Positions 1 through 6,932 of a stretch of 11,747 bases of DNA are shown here, piece after piece. The translations under genes and the position numbers were made by a program. The stretch spans positions 1-11,747 of the forward strand of contig DBCB01000270.1 of the NCBI GenBank assembly GCA_002303765.1, in the 5' to 3' direction. This stretch comes from Planctomycetaceae bacterium UBA969. Its GTDB lineage: Bacteria; Planctomycetota; Planctomycetia; Gemmatales; Gemmataceae. The notes under the pieces are model-generated. The model was given only the letters and a program-made list of their open reading frames with translations, was not told the DNA's origin and did not search any database. Numbering within the stretch: position 1 is the first letter of the stretch; each line of letters opens with the position of its first letter.

Positions 1-994
1 TTTTTTCAGCACCATGGCCTGTAGCTTCCAAAGTTTCTTTTTCAGAATCGAAGTTTAAAACACAAATGCTGTTATGGCCACGATTGGAAGCGTAAATGGT
101 TTTGCCATTGGGGTGGACAACGATTTCAGCAGTGGAGTTATTGCCTTTGAAATCTTTGGGGAGCGTGGAAGCAGAGGCGAGATTCTTGAAATCGTTTGTT
201 TCGGGGGACCAGCGGAAAGCCGTTACGGTGGAGTTGGATTCGTTAACGACGAAAAGGAACTTACCTGAAGGATGGAAAGCTAGGTGCCTAGGGCCAGCGC
301 CCGGTCTGGTTTCAAGGAAAGGAACCTTAAATGGTGTAAGTTTTCCTGACTTGGTATCAATTTCGTGGATAAAAATCTTGTCGAAGCCTAAATCTGCTAT
401 CACCGCATATTTTCCATCAGCAGAAATCTGGACGGAGTGGGCGTGTGGGGTTTCGAGTTTTCCTTTGATCATTCTTGAGCCTTTGTGTTGTATAAAATCG
501 GAAGCTTTTGAAAGTTTGCCCATAGGGTCGACGGGCAGCATGCAAGTGCTTCCGCCACCGTAATTCACAGCAATAATATGGGTTCGATCTTTGGAAATGG
601 AAAGATGGCATGGGCCAGTGCCCACACTGGATTCCTGATTGACAAGTTCTAGTTTTCCATCGTTTTTGAAGGTGAAAGAGGAAACACCGCCCGCTTTGTT
701 TCCTTTGAAATTAGATACTTCATTAACGCAGTAAAGTTTTTTTCCTGAGATATCAAGTGCTAGGAAAGAGGGGCTTTCGGTTTTAGCAGCGACAGAAAGG
801 TTAGAGAGTTTCCCGTTTTCTGGGTTGAATTGCATGCTGTAGATGCCCTCGCTTTTTGGCCCGGTGTAAGTGCCAATAAACAAGGTTTGAAGTCCACTAT
901 CAGCTTTACTTTCGCCATAAATCGTATTGAAGGATGCAAATAGACAAATAACTACCGCCAGTGAAAGTTTCATTGATAGTTTTAAATAGCGCAT
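1..994 (-). CDS. Exported lactonase-family beta-propeller protein (3' end outside window)
   Basis: The reverse-strand frame is open from ATG at 994 to the window edge, giving 331 residues without the C-terminus. Residues 1-27 look like a Sec signal peptide: a basic start, a hydrophobic core around 10-22, and likely cleavage near IYG/ES, so the mature protein is probably periplasmic. The rest shows the repeated blade motifs of the 6-phosphogluconolactonase-like (YbhE/Pgl, Pfam Lactonase) seven-bladed propeller: FIGTYTG (39-45), GTGPCHLSI (125-133), NYGGGS (144-149), PHAHSV (183-188), GPRHLAFHPSGKFLFVVNE (234-252) and VVHPNGKTIYASNRGHNSI (292-310). Family members are usually about 340-400 residues, so only the last blade is probably missing. 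The start is supported by AAGAGG about 8 nt upstream; a second in-frame Met (residue 8) is possible. Export argues against a cytosolic pentose-phosphate role, so the substrate (a sugar lactone or something else) is unknown. It diverges from acs. Confidence 0.9.
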   Translation of the reverse strand, partial: MRYLKLSMKLSLAVVICLFASFNTIYGESKADSGLQTLFIGTYTGPKSEGIYSMQFNPENGKLSNLSVAAKTESPSFLALDISGKKLYCVNEVSNFKGNKAGGVSSFTFKNDGKLELVNQESSVGTGPCHLSISKDRTHIIAVNYGGGSTCMLPVDPMGKLSKASDFIQHKGSRMIKGKLETPHAHSVQISADGKYAVIADLGFDKIFIHEIDTKSGKLTPFKVPFLETRPGAGPRHLAFHPSGKFLFVVNESNSTVTAFRWSPETNDFKNLASASTLPKDFKGNNSTAEIVVHPNGKTIYASNRGHNSICVLNFDSEKETLEATGHGAEK

Positions 995-1031
995 GATCAA
1001 AGCCTCTTTAAGGGTAAGTGAATATGTTGCT

Positions 1032-1060
1032 ATTATTTGACGGATTTAGGCGCGGGTCAA
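1032..1060 (-). promoter_or_regulatory. Candidate sigma70-type promoter for the lactonase-family gene
   Basis: On the minus strand TTGACC (1060-1055) is separated by exactly 17 nt from AATAAT (1037-1032), matching the -35 and -10 consensus at 4/6 and 5/6 positions. The predicted start near 1025 would leave a leader of about 30 nt before the ATG at 994. Sequence match only. Confidence 0.45.
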
Positions 1061-1102
1061 CAAGATTGGCAGTTTAAAAGCCAAAGTTGTTGAAAACTTG
1101 AT

Positions 1103-1132
1103 TTGATTCGGGCTACGGGAAGTTTTTATACT
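1103..1132 (+). promoter_or_regulatory. Candidate distal promoter (P1) for acs
   Basis: TTGATT (1103-1108), an 18-nt spacer and TATACT (1127-1132) resemble a sigma70 promoter. Transcription would begin near 1139, giving a leader of about 73 nt before the acs ATG. That leader would begin with the left arm of the inverted repeat described separately. Confidence 0.35.
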
Positions 1133-1138
1133 GTTTCG

Positions 1139-1210
1139 ACTTGACCTCGTAGGTAAAATTGGAATACTTGGTCTTTGAGTTTTACTACCAAATAAAGTTG
1201 AAGGTCAAGT
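1139..1210 (+). repeat. 9-bp inverted repeat covering the acs ribosome-binding site
   Basis: ACTTGACCT at 1139-1147 is the exact reverse complement of AGGTCAAGT at 1202-1210, with 54 nt between the arms. The right arm contains most of the acs Shine-Dalgarno sequence (GAAGG, 1200-1204) and stops one base before the ATG at 1212. In an RNA containing both arms, pairing could mask the ribosome-binding site. The repeat is visible; the regulatory role is inference, and a 9-bp match in about 200 nt is not very improbable by chance. Confidence 0.4.
1141..1168 (+). promoter_or_regulatory. Candidate proximal promoter (P2) for acs
   Basis: TTGACC (1141-1146), a 16-nt spacer and AATACT (1163-1168) form a second, weaker sigma70-like match. 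TTGACC is also the -35 hexamer of the candidate promoters upstream of the lactonase and RNase H genes, which supports it slightly. A start near 1175 would give a leader of about 37 nt. Confidence 0.3.
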
Positions 1211-1211
1211 T

Positions 1212-3167
1212 ATGTCAACATCGTCGGGTAATATTACAAGCGTTCTTAAAGAAACTAGGGCATTCATTCCACCTGCAGAATTCTCTACAAATGCTCATGT
1301 TAAAAGCATGGCTGAGTATGAAAAACTTTGGCAGGACGCTGCGAAAGACCCAGAGAAATTCTGGGGCCAGCAAGCCGAAACTCTTCAATGGATGCAAAAA
1401 TGGAACAAAGTTTTAGAGTGGAATCCACCACATGCCAAGTGGTTTGTTGGGGGCAAACTAAACATCAGCGCGAATTGCGTTGATCGCCATCTTCATGGGC
1501 CAAGGCATAATAAAGCTGCAATCATTTGGGAAGGAGAACCTGGCGAACAGCGTATCATCACTTACCAGATGCTGCATCGCGAGGTTTGTAAATTTGCAAA
1601 TGTATTAAAAAACATTGGCACCAAGTCGGGTGATCGAGTCACGATTTATATGCCAATGATTCCTGAAGCTGCAATTGCAATGCTGGCTTGTGCAAGGATC
1701 GGCGCAATCCATAGCGTTATTTTCGGTGGCTATAGCGCAGATGCTGTTGCAGACCGCAATAATGATGCCGGGGCAAAAATATTGATTACTGCAGATGGCG
1801 GATGGCGCAGAGGGAAAGTGATCCCACTTAAGGAAAATGTGGACAAGTCTCTCGAGAAATCGCCTACCATCGAAAAAGTTGTGGTCTTCAATCGATGCAA
1901 TTTAAGCATCGACATGAAGGCTGGCAGGGATATGTGGTGGCACGAAGAAATGGCCAAAGCTTCCGCAGATTGCCCTGCAGAACCTTTTGATAGCGAACAC
2001 CCGCTCTTTATTCTTTACACCAGCGGTTCTACAGGCAAACCAAAGGGTATTCTCCATACTTCTGCAGGTTATCTTCTTGGTACTTCTTCAACCCACAAGT
2101 GGGTGTTTGATCTTAAAGAAGATGATGTTTATTGGTGTACCGCAGATGTAGGTTGGATTACCGGGCACAGTTATATCGTGTATGGGCCTTTATGTAATGG
2201 CGCAACGGTGATGATGTTTGAAGGTGCCCCTAACCACCCTAAAGAAGATCGATTCTGGGAAATCATTGAGAAGTATCGGGTAAGTATTTTTTATACTGCC
2301 CCCACTGCTATTCGTGCGTTTATCAAATGGGGCGATCATTGGCCCGATTCTCATGATCTTAGTAGCTTGCGTTTGCTTGGATCGGTGGGCGAGCCTATCA
2401 ACACCGAAGCTTGGATGTGGTACCACGAAAAAATAGGGAAGGGCCGTTGCCCTATTGTTGACACTTGGTGGCAGACAGAAACCGGTTCCATGATGATTGC
2501 CCCAATGCCAGGTGCAGTTCCAACTAAACCAGGTTCTGCAACCAAACCCATGCCTGGAATTATTGCAGAAGTTGTGGACCAACACGGTAAAAGAGTGGCT
2601 GCTAATCAAGGAGGCTTTTTGGTTATTCGGCAGCCATGGCCATCGATGCTGCGTACTATTTTCAACGATGATGCTCGCTATAAAGAACAATATTGGTCGC
2701 ACATACCCAACACCTATTTTACCGCAGATGGCGCTCGGGAAGACGAAGATGGATATATCTGGGTGATGGGTCGTGTGGACGATGTACTCAATGTTGCAGG
2801 GCATCGATTAAGCACCATGGAAATTGAATCTGCATTAGGTACGCATCCGAAAATTGCAGAATCAGCAGTGGTCGGAAAGCCTGATGAAATCAAGGGTGAA
2901 GGCATTTGCTGTTTTGTAACGGTAAAAGCTGGCGTGGTTGTCTCGGAAGAATTGAAAAAAGAGTTGCGCGATCATGTTGCTAAGGAAATTGGCGCCCTAG
3001 CGCGGCCTGATGAAATTCGCTTTACCGATAGCCTGCCTAAAACTCGATCTGGAAAGATCATGCGAAGGCTGCTTCGCGATATTGCCAGTGGTAAACAAAC
3101 CACGGGTGATACATCAACGCTTGAAGATTACTCCGTGCTTTCAAAGCTTCGTCAGGAAGATGAATAA
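1212..3167 (+). CDS. acs: Acetate--CoA ligase (acetyl-CoA synthetase)
   Basis: This 651-residue cytosolic enzyme makes acetyl-CoA from acetate, ATP and CoA through an acetyl-AMP intermediate. Its length nearly equals the E. coli and Salmonella enzymes (652). Visible family motifs are the N-terminal ACAS-type region, the AMP-binding P-loop TSGSTGKPKG (270-279), DVGWITGHSY (312-321), WWQTET (419-424), hinge GRVDD with Asp523, the CoA-side stretch VLNVAGHRLSTMEIESAL, and PKTRSGKIMRR with Lys615. These sit at a constant +6 offset from the known Salmonella residues Trp414, Asp517 and Lys609. Trp420 at the acyl-pocket position favours acetate over propionate; Ile316 replaces Val310 conservatively. 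Lys615 is the lysine that protein acetyltransferases inactivate in relatives, so acetylation control is plausible, though no acetyltransferase or deacetylase gene is nearby. The ATG has GAAGG 7 nt upstream. The gene is monocistronic, divergent from the lactonase gene and closed by a strong terminator. Confidence 0.97.
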   Translation: MSTSSGNITSVLKETRAFIPPAEFSTNAHVKSMAEYEKLWQDAAKDPEKFWGQQAETLQWMQKWNKVLEWNPPHAKWFVGGKLNISANCVDRHLHGPRHNKAAIIWEGEPGEQRIITYQMLHREVCKFANVLKNIGTKSGDRVTIYMPMIPEAAIAMLACARIGAIHSVIFGGYSADAVADRNNDAGAKILITADGGWRRGKVIPLKENVDKSLEKSPTIEKVVVFNRCNLSIDMKAGRDMWWHEEMAKASADCPAEPFDSEHPLFILYTSGSTGKPKGILHTSAGYLLGTSSTHKWVFDLKEDDVYWCTADVGWITGHSYIVYGPLCNGATVMMFEGAPNHPKEDRFWEIIEKYRVSIFYTAPTAIRAFIKWGDHWPDSHDLSSLRLLGSVGEPINTEAWMWYHEKIGKGRCPIVDTWWQTETGSMMIAPMPGAVPTKPGSATKPMPGIIAEVVDQHGKRVAANQGGFLVIRQPWPSMLRTIFNDDARYKEQYWSHIPNTYFTADGAREDEDGYIWVMGRVDDVLNVAGHRLSTMEIESALGTHPKIAESAVVGKPDEIKGEGICCFVTVKAGVVVSEELKKELRDHVAKEIGALARPDEIRFTDSLPKTRSGKIMRRLLRDIASGKQTTGDTSTLEDYSVLSKLRQEDE

Positions 3168-3200
3168 TCTGCTGATGTAGGATTATTTCAAAGTAAAGTT

Positions 3201-3230
3201 AGGGGAGGGGCAGTGCCTTTCCCCTTTTTT
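3201..3230 (+). terminator. Rho-independent terminator of acs
   Basis: The RNA from 3201-3225 folds into an 11-bp hairpin (AGGGGAGGGGC against GCCTTTCCCCT, two G-U pairs) with a 3-nt AGU loop, directly followed by a six-T run (3225-3230). It lies 33 nt after the acs stop. The T-run overlaps the stop codon of the convergent tyrA gene. The opposite strand has no U-tract after the stem, so it should act mainly on acs transcripts. Confidence 0.85.
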
Positions 3231-4068
3231 ATTGGACTTTCCTTCGGAATTGCTGTGCTTTGGTAAGTATGGTTTGCAAGGCATCAAAGTCGTTGGATTT
3301 CAAGGAAGATTCGATTTTGCCTAATCCCTCTTGGAAACCTTTGAGGGCCTCGAGCAAAGGGCCTTTGTTGGCTTTAAATATTTCGGTCCAAAGCGCGGGG
3401 TCGCTGCCTGCAACCCGGGTGGTATCGCGAAACCCGCCCGCAGTAAATTGCGCATGCCTAGGTTCTAATAGCCCTGCAAGTGCATAGGCAATTAGGTGAG
3501 GTAGATGGCTGGTGAATGCGAAAATCTTGTCGTGTTCTTCGGGTGAAAGTTTTTCAATTCTTGCCCCTATTGCCTGCCAGAATCCTGCAACTTTATCTAT
3601 CGCCCAAGCGGGGCTGTTTTCAAAGGGGCAAAGAATGGTGAGCTTACCCTTAAATAACACTTCGCTTGCTGCAGTAGGACCATTTTTTTCTGATCCCGCA
3701 ATCGGGTGTGCGGGAACATACACGGACTTCATGCCTTGGAGTTTTTCTTTTACCAAAGAGCAGATTTCAGCTTTTGTGCTACCAGTATCTGTAAAAACAG
3801 CTCCTTCTTTAGCGCATTTGGCTGCCCGTAAAATTTCTCCTGCTATGGCTTGAACAGGCATTGAGAAAACAACTAAATCTGCTTCTTTTACAGCATCTTC
3901 TAGTTGGTATTCGATGCTGTCGCATATTCCCAATGCCTTGCTGGCTTCCAGTGATTCAGGGTTTGTATCGTACCCAATAATTCTTTTTACATTGCCTGCT
4001 TTTTTGCATGCCAGGGCGATTGATCCGCCTATCATTCCTGTTCCGATTAATGCAAGTGTTTCAACCAT
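3229..4068 (-). CDS. tyrA: Prephenate dehydrogenase
   Basis: The enzyme oxidatively decarboxylates prephenate to 4-hydroxyphenylpyruvate in tyrosine biosynthesis, in the cytosol. The 279 residues contain the Rossmann nucleotide motif GTGMIGGS (9-16) and Asp34 after the second strand (GYDTN), which favours NAD over NADP. FTDTGSTKAEI (92-102) follows, then the catalytic-His motif PAHPIAGSEKNGP (119-131, His121), and the helical dimerisation domain with SHLPHLIAYALA (187-198) and FRDTTRVAGSDP (213-224), whose arginines resemble the prephenate-binding Arg of the family. It ends right after the catalytic core: there is no chorismate mutase fusion and no C-terminal ACT domain, so tyrosine feedback through ACT is not expected. 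It is the last gene of the tsaB-esterase-tyrA operon, 16 nt after the esterase stop; GTAGGA overlapping that stop is a Shine-Dalgarno with rather long spacing (11 nt). An arogenate or cyclohexadienyl dehydrogenase activity is possible. Confidence 0.93.
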   Translation of the reverse strand: MVETLALIGTGMIGGSIALACKKAGNVKRIIGYDTNPESLEASKALGICDSIEYQLEDAVKEADLVVFSMPVQAIAGEILRAAKCAKEGAVFTDTGSTKAEICSLVKEKLQGMKSVYVPAHPIAGSEKNGPTAASEVLFKGKLTILCPFENSPAWAIDKVAGFWQAIGARIEKLSPEEHDKIFAFTSHLPHLIAYALAGLLEPRHAQFTAGGFRDTTRVAGSDPALWTEIFKANKGPLLEALKGFQEGLGKIESSLKSNDFDALQTILTKAQQFRRKVQ

Positions 4069-4084
4069 TTGAATATTGATCCTA

Positions 4085-5623
4085 CTAGCGGTTTGAATTG
4101 AGCTGTTTGCCTTTTTGTAATGACTGTGCCATTTCTTTACTTATTCTTGCCCGCATTTCCGCATCCATTAGGTTAGAATGATCTTTCCCTGCGAAAAGCA
4201 CCACAGTGGCGTCACTGCCCAACTTCTTTAATGTATCGCCCAAAAGCCTAGTGGCACCCTCAAGATAGAAGGTGTCCTTATCGCCCATGTAAACATGGAT
4301 TTTGCCTTTGAGTTTACCAAAAAGAGCATCCTTGTTGTTTTCTACAAGAAGTCGGATGTCGTATTTTTTCCAACTCTCAGCAGTGTCGCTATCAACGACA
4401 CCGGTTTTACGATCCCAAAGTTTTTTTGGATTACCTTGACTGTCCCTTTCGCTGAAAACCGCCTCAAAAGAGCCAAGTTGACCACCTCTACCCATTGCAA
4501 ATTCCATGTCTGAAAAAGGCTTATAGAAAAGGAAAGGCGTATCGCCCTTACGACCTATCGGGCGATCTTTCCCTTTTTCATCTTTGAACATGTTTTGATT
4601 CGAAGCATATAGATTGATCTTTTGGAAATCACGAAAATCAACAGGGTCTGGGGCAGTAGACCATACTCCACCAAAAACATTTGGGTACTTTAATTGAAGC
4701 CATAAACTGCTCCATCCACCTGAAGAATGCCCTGTAACTAACCTTGCCCAGGATTGTGGAATTAGGCGAAATTCTTTTTCCAGAAAAGGAATGAATTCTT
4801 CGGTAAGGGCTTTACCCCATGGGCCATTGTTGGCGGAATCCGCAAATACATGATGCCCAAGCGGGCAATCAGGATCTAGCATGATGTGAACAACTTCTTC
4901 GCCCCCTTCTACTGCCGTTTTGCCTCGGCCGGGTGAAGAGAGTGCTGCGAAATGGTTGCCACCAAACCCTGGCACCTCATAAATAGCAGGATATTTTCGA
5001 TCCTTGTTATCTTTATAGCTTTGGGGAAGTGCTACGCCTGCCCTTAGCATGATCCTTCTACCATGAAACTTGCTGAGTAATTTACTTTCCATTTGGGCTA
5101 GTTTCACAACTTCTGTTTCTGGGAATTGTGGTTCGTGAAAAACTTGATCTAGAACAAGCACGTTTGGTGCTTGGTTTACACTCCCTAATTCAACCTTTAC
5201 AGATTTGCTGAAGTAATTCCCTTCCGATGAAAATATCTTCCTGCTTGCCTTGTTCAAATCGAGAATGGCACTGGCCCAGTAAGTTCCCGGGGGTACTTTT
5301 TCTATGTTTTCAAGCGGAAAACCTTGCCATTTGTTGTCGATAATCAGAGGTTCGCCAGGCTTTATGCTGGATACAGCTAGGCCAAAAAAAGGGTCGGGTT
5401 CGATCCACCGGGGTTCGGGTGTGATGCCCTTTGATTCACTTTTTGAAAGCACCAGAAACACTCTACCCGACATCGAAGATTTTACGACTTTTGTGTCGAG
5501 AATAACGCTTAGCACAGGGCCGGTTTTTGCTCCTTGTGCGTTCGCGCTTTTGTTCTTTTCTGCCACTATTAGGAGCAGAGTTAATACGCCCATGATCAAA
5601 AGTAATTTTATGTTTTTACTCAT
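4085..5623 (-). CDS. Secreted alpha/beta-hydrolase, putative esterase family
   Basis: The 512-residue protein starts with a signal peptide (basic KNIK, hydrophobic 7-21, likely cleavage after SANA at about residue 29), so it acts in the periplasm or outside. Residues of about 35-155 form an N-terminal domain that looks beta-rich and that I do not recognise. From about 190 an esterase-D/feruloyl-esterase-like alpha/beta-hydrolase (Pfam putative esterase) follows: YEVPGFGGNH as a probable oxyanion-hole region, nucleophile elbow GHSSGG (298-303, Ser300), candidate acid Asp448 or Asp450 in MGDKD, and His482 in GKDHSN. All three triad members therefore appear present. The substrate is unknown; carbohydrate esters or other carboxylic esters are typical for the family. 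Its ATG overlaps the tsaB stop as ATGA, indicating translational coupling, and tyrA follows 16 nt downstream. Neither neighbour shares an obvious pathway with it. Confidence 0.88.
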   Translation of the reverse strand: MSKNIKLLLIMGVLTLLLIVAEKNKSANAQGAKTGPVLSVILDTKVVKSSMSGRVFLVLSKSESKGITPEPRWIEPDPFFGLAVSSIKPGEPLIIDNKWQGFPLENIEKVPPGTYWASAILDLNKASRKIFSSEGNYFSKSVKVELGSVNQAPNVLVLDQVFHEPQFPETEVVKLAQMESKLLSKFHGRRIMLRAGVALPQSYKDNKDRKYPAIYEVPGFGGNHFAALSSPGRGKTAVEGGEEVVHIMLDPDCPLGHHVFADSANNGPWGKALTEEFIPFLEKEFRLIPQSWARLVTGHSSGGWSSLWLQLKYPNVFGGVWSTAPDPVDFRDFQKINLYASNQNMFKDEKGKDRPIGRKGDTPFLFYKPFSDMEFAMGRGGQLGSFEAVFSERDSQGNPKKLWDRKTGVVDSDTAESWKKYDIRLLVENNKDALFGKLKGKIHVYMGDKDTFYLEGATRLLGDTLKKLGSDATVVLFAGKDHSNLMDAEMRARISKEMAQSLQKGKQLNSNR

Positions 5624-6381
5624 TGGCTTTTACTTTCTCTGTTTACTTTGTCTGCAATTCGTTTATCCCATTGTTCTTCTGCAGAACTTCTTCTTAAATA
5701 CAAAGGCTGCAAACTTAATGGGTCATCAGAATGATGGCTAAATAGTTTTTTCAATGCAAGTGCCAGAAAAGATTCTTTGTTAATATTTCCTGATTGTTCT
5801 ACAACCATGCCTTCTTTTGCTTGTGTTAAAGGTTGAACCTTGGTTACTCCGGGGCCTGCGATTGCAAAACTTATATCTCTATTTGCTAACCACTCAGCGG
5901 TGCTTACGATTTTAAGTTCGCTTTCGCTTACGAGTTGGCTGTTATTGCTTTCGAAACGCTGTGCGTAAATTTTATCTTGTTGGGCATCTGCGATGATTTC
6001 GACTTTAGCATGGCCAGCTTCTAAGCAATGTTGCGCCAATATTTCGAAAGTAGAAATGCCCAAAAGTCTTGAGCCCGTCATCATTGCCAAAGTTCGAGCA
6101 CTCATTAAGCCAATGCGAAGTCCGGTATAACTTCCCGGCCCAATCCCCGTGGCGATAGCATCCAGATTTTTAGCTTCCCAGCCGCATTCTTTGAGCATTT
6201 CAGCGATGGCAGGTGCCATATCGCTCACATGCCTTTTGGCGATTTCCAGAACCCGGTGTGCAACAATTGTTGTGCCAAAACCCAGAGCTACAACTCCGCT
6301 TGAGCCTGATGTTTCCAGCAGCAAAACTTTTGCTTCTGAGGCAAGACTGGGCACAGCTTTTATTTCAGGTATTATTCCCAT
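5620..6381 (-). CDS. tsaB: tRNA threonylcarbamoyladenosine biosynthesis protein TsaB
   Basis: TsaB (YeaZ) is the non-catalytic partner that binds TsaD and TsaE to add threonylcarbamoyl to A37 of ANN-decoding tRNAs. The 253 residues show the ASKHA-like fold signature: VLLLETSG (19-26), HVSDMAPAIAEML (51-63), the highly conserved GIGPGSYTGLRIG (79-91), ARTLA, and the C-terminal LQPLYLRRSSAEEQW (224-238). It is slightly longer than E. coli TsaB (231) because about 17 residues precede the usual first strand. The ATG at 6381 has no Shine-Dalgarno but lies 6 nt downstream of a good -10 hexamer, so the mRNA may be leaderless. An in-frame GTG at residue 10 is an alternative start. It is the first gene of the operon with the esterase and tyrA, and diverges from the RNase H gene. 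Confidence 0.93.
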   Translation of the reverse strand: MGIIPEIKAVPSLASEAKVLLLETSGSSGVVALGFGTTIVAHRVLEIAKRHVSDMAPAIAEMLKECGWEAKNLDAIATGIGPGSYTGLRIGLMSARTLAMMTGSRLLGISTFEILAQHCLEAGHAKVEIIADAQQDKIYAQRFESNNSQLVSESELKIVSTAEWLANRDISFAIAGPGVTKVQPLTQAKEGMVVEQSGNINKESFLALALKKLFSHHSDDPLSLQPLYLRRSSAEEQWDKRIADKVNRESKSQ

Positions 6382-6387
6382 TTAGAA

Positions 6388-6393
6388 AGTATA
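6388..6393 (-). promoter_or_regulatory. -10 element predicted for tsaB, possibly giving a leaderless mRNA
   Basis: TATACT on the minus strand (6393-6388) matches the -10 consensus at 5/6 positions and ends six bases before the tsaB ATG at 6381. A start about 7 nt downstream would fall on the A of the ATG. The -35 region is poor (GTCAAT at 17-nt spacing), so confidence is limited. Confidence 0.35.
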
Positions 6394-6410
6394 GCGTTTT
6401 GTAGCTAATA

Positions 6411-6439
6411 TTGACCTAGCAGCCTCTGAGTTTTAGGAT
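6411..6439 (+). promoter_or_regulatory. Candidate sigma70-type promoter for the RNase H gene
   Basis: TTGACC (6411-6416), exactly 17 nt, then TAGGAT (6434-6439) gives 5/6 and 4/6 consensus matches. Transcription near 6446 would leave a leader of about 34 nt containing the strong Shine-Dalgarno sequence of the following gene. Confidence 0.45.
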
Positions 6440-6479
6440 TCATTTATCCCACTGTTCTTTTTTTACCAAGGAAGCTTCC

Positions 6480-6887
6480 ATGACTCAGATTTTAATTCAT
6501 ACCGATGGCGCTTCCAGAGGCAACCCCGGCCAAGCGGCTTATTCTTTTCTTGTTCGTAAGGCAGGCAGTATTATCAAGGAAGATGCAGGCAAACTTGGCA
6601 TCATGACCAATAATCAAGCCGAATACACTGCTTTGGTTCATGCACTTGAATTTGCTTTAAACACCCACCCAGATGCCGAGGTTATCGTTCATAGCGATAG
6701 TGAACTCATGGTGAAGCAGGTGCGGGGTGAATACAAGGTTAAGAGCGAAGAATTAAAGCCCTTATGTTTGCAAGCGCGTGACCTGATTTCGAAAATGAAG
6801 GGTTCAGTGCGACTCGTTCATGTGCGCAGAGAACAGAATAAAGATGCGGATCAGCTTTGTAATGATGCGTTAGATGATTTGCGCTAG
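6480..6887 (+). CDS. rnhA: Ribonuclease HI family protein
   Basis: The enzyme cleaves the RNA strand of RNA-DNA hybrids (R-loops, primer remnants) in the cytosol. In 135 residues it carries all four acidic metal-binding residues of the family: Asp9 in HTDGASRGNPG (7-17), Glu48 in NNQAEYTAL (44-52), Asp73 in HSDSEL (71-76) and Asp124 in NKDADQLCNDA (120-130). It also has the VHVRREQN strand (113-120). It is shorter than E. coli RNase HI (155) and appears to lack the basic-protrusion handle helix, resembling the compact RNase HI group found in archaea and many bacteria (sometimes named YpdQ-like or RnhA-like). The start is clear: AAGGAAG (6468-6474) lies 5-7 nt before the ATG. It is a lone plus-strand gene between two minus-strand operons. 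Whether it is the cell's main RNase H cannot be told here. Confidence 0.93.
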   Translation: MTQILIHTDGASRGNPGQAAYSFLVRKAGSIIKEDAGKLGIMTNNQAEYTALVHALEFALNTHPDAEVIVHSDSELMVKQVRGEYKVKSEELKPLCLQARDLISKMKGSVRLVHVRREQNKDADQLCNDALDDLR

Positions 6888-6898
6888 AATCAAATACT

Positions 6899-6932
6899 AA
6901 AGCCTTTCTTGAATCATTTACTCAGGGCTTTT
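6899..6932. terminator. Weak hairpin between convergent rnhA and the small membrane gene
   Basis: AAAGCC (6899-6904) pairs with GGCTTT (6926-6931), extendable by two inner pairs, leaving a loop of about 17 nt. It begins 12 nt after the rnhA stop and covers the 3' end of the 48-aa minus-strand gene. There is no separate U-run beyond the stem, so terminator function is uncertain. Confidence 0.25.

Noticed and set aside
96..563. A 155-codon plus-strand open frame in the left part of the window
   Set aside because: The opposite strand encodes the lactonase-family protein with clear blade motifs across the same interval; the plus frame shows no motif or Shine-Dalgarno.
2190..2804. A 204-codon open frame antisense to acs
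   Set aside because: It lies wholly inside the unmistakable acs gene, has no recognisable domain or ribosome site, and its sequence reads as the reverse shadow of acs codons.
3163..3187. Inverted repeat AATAATC/GATTATT around the acs stop codon
   Set aside because: It is a 7-bp AT-rich stem with an 11-nt loop and no U-run; the much stronger terminator just downstream explains the 3' end.
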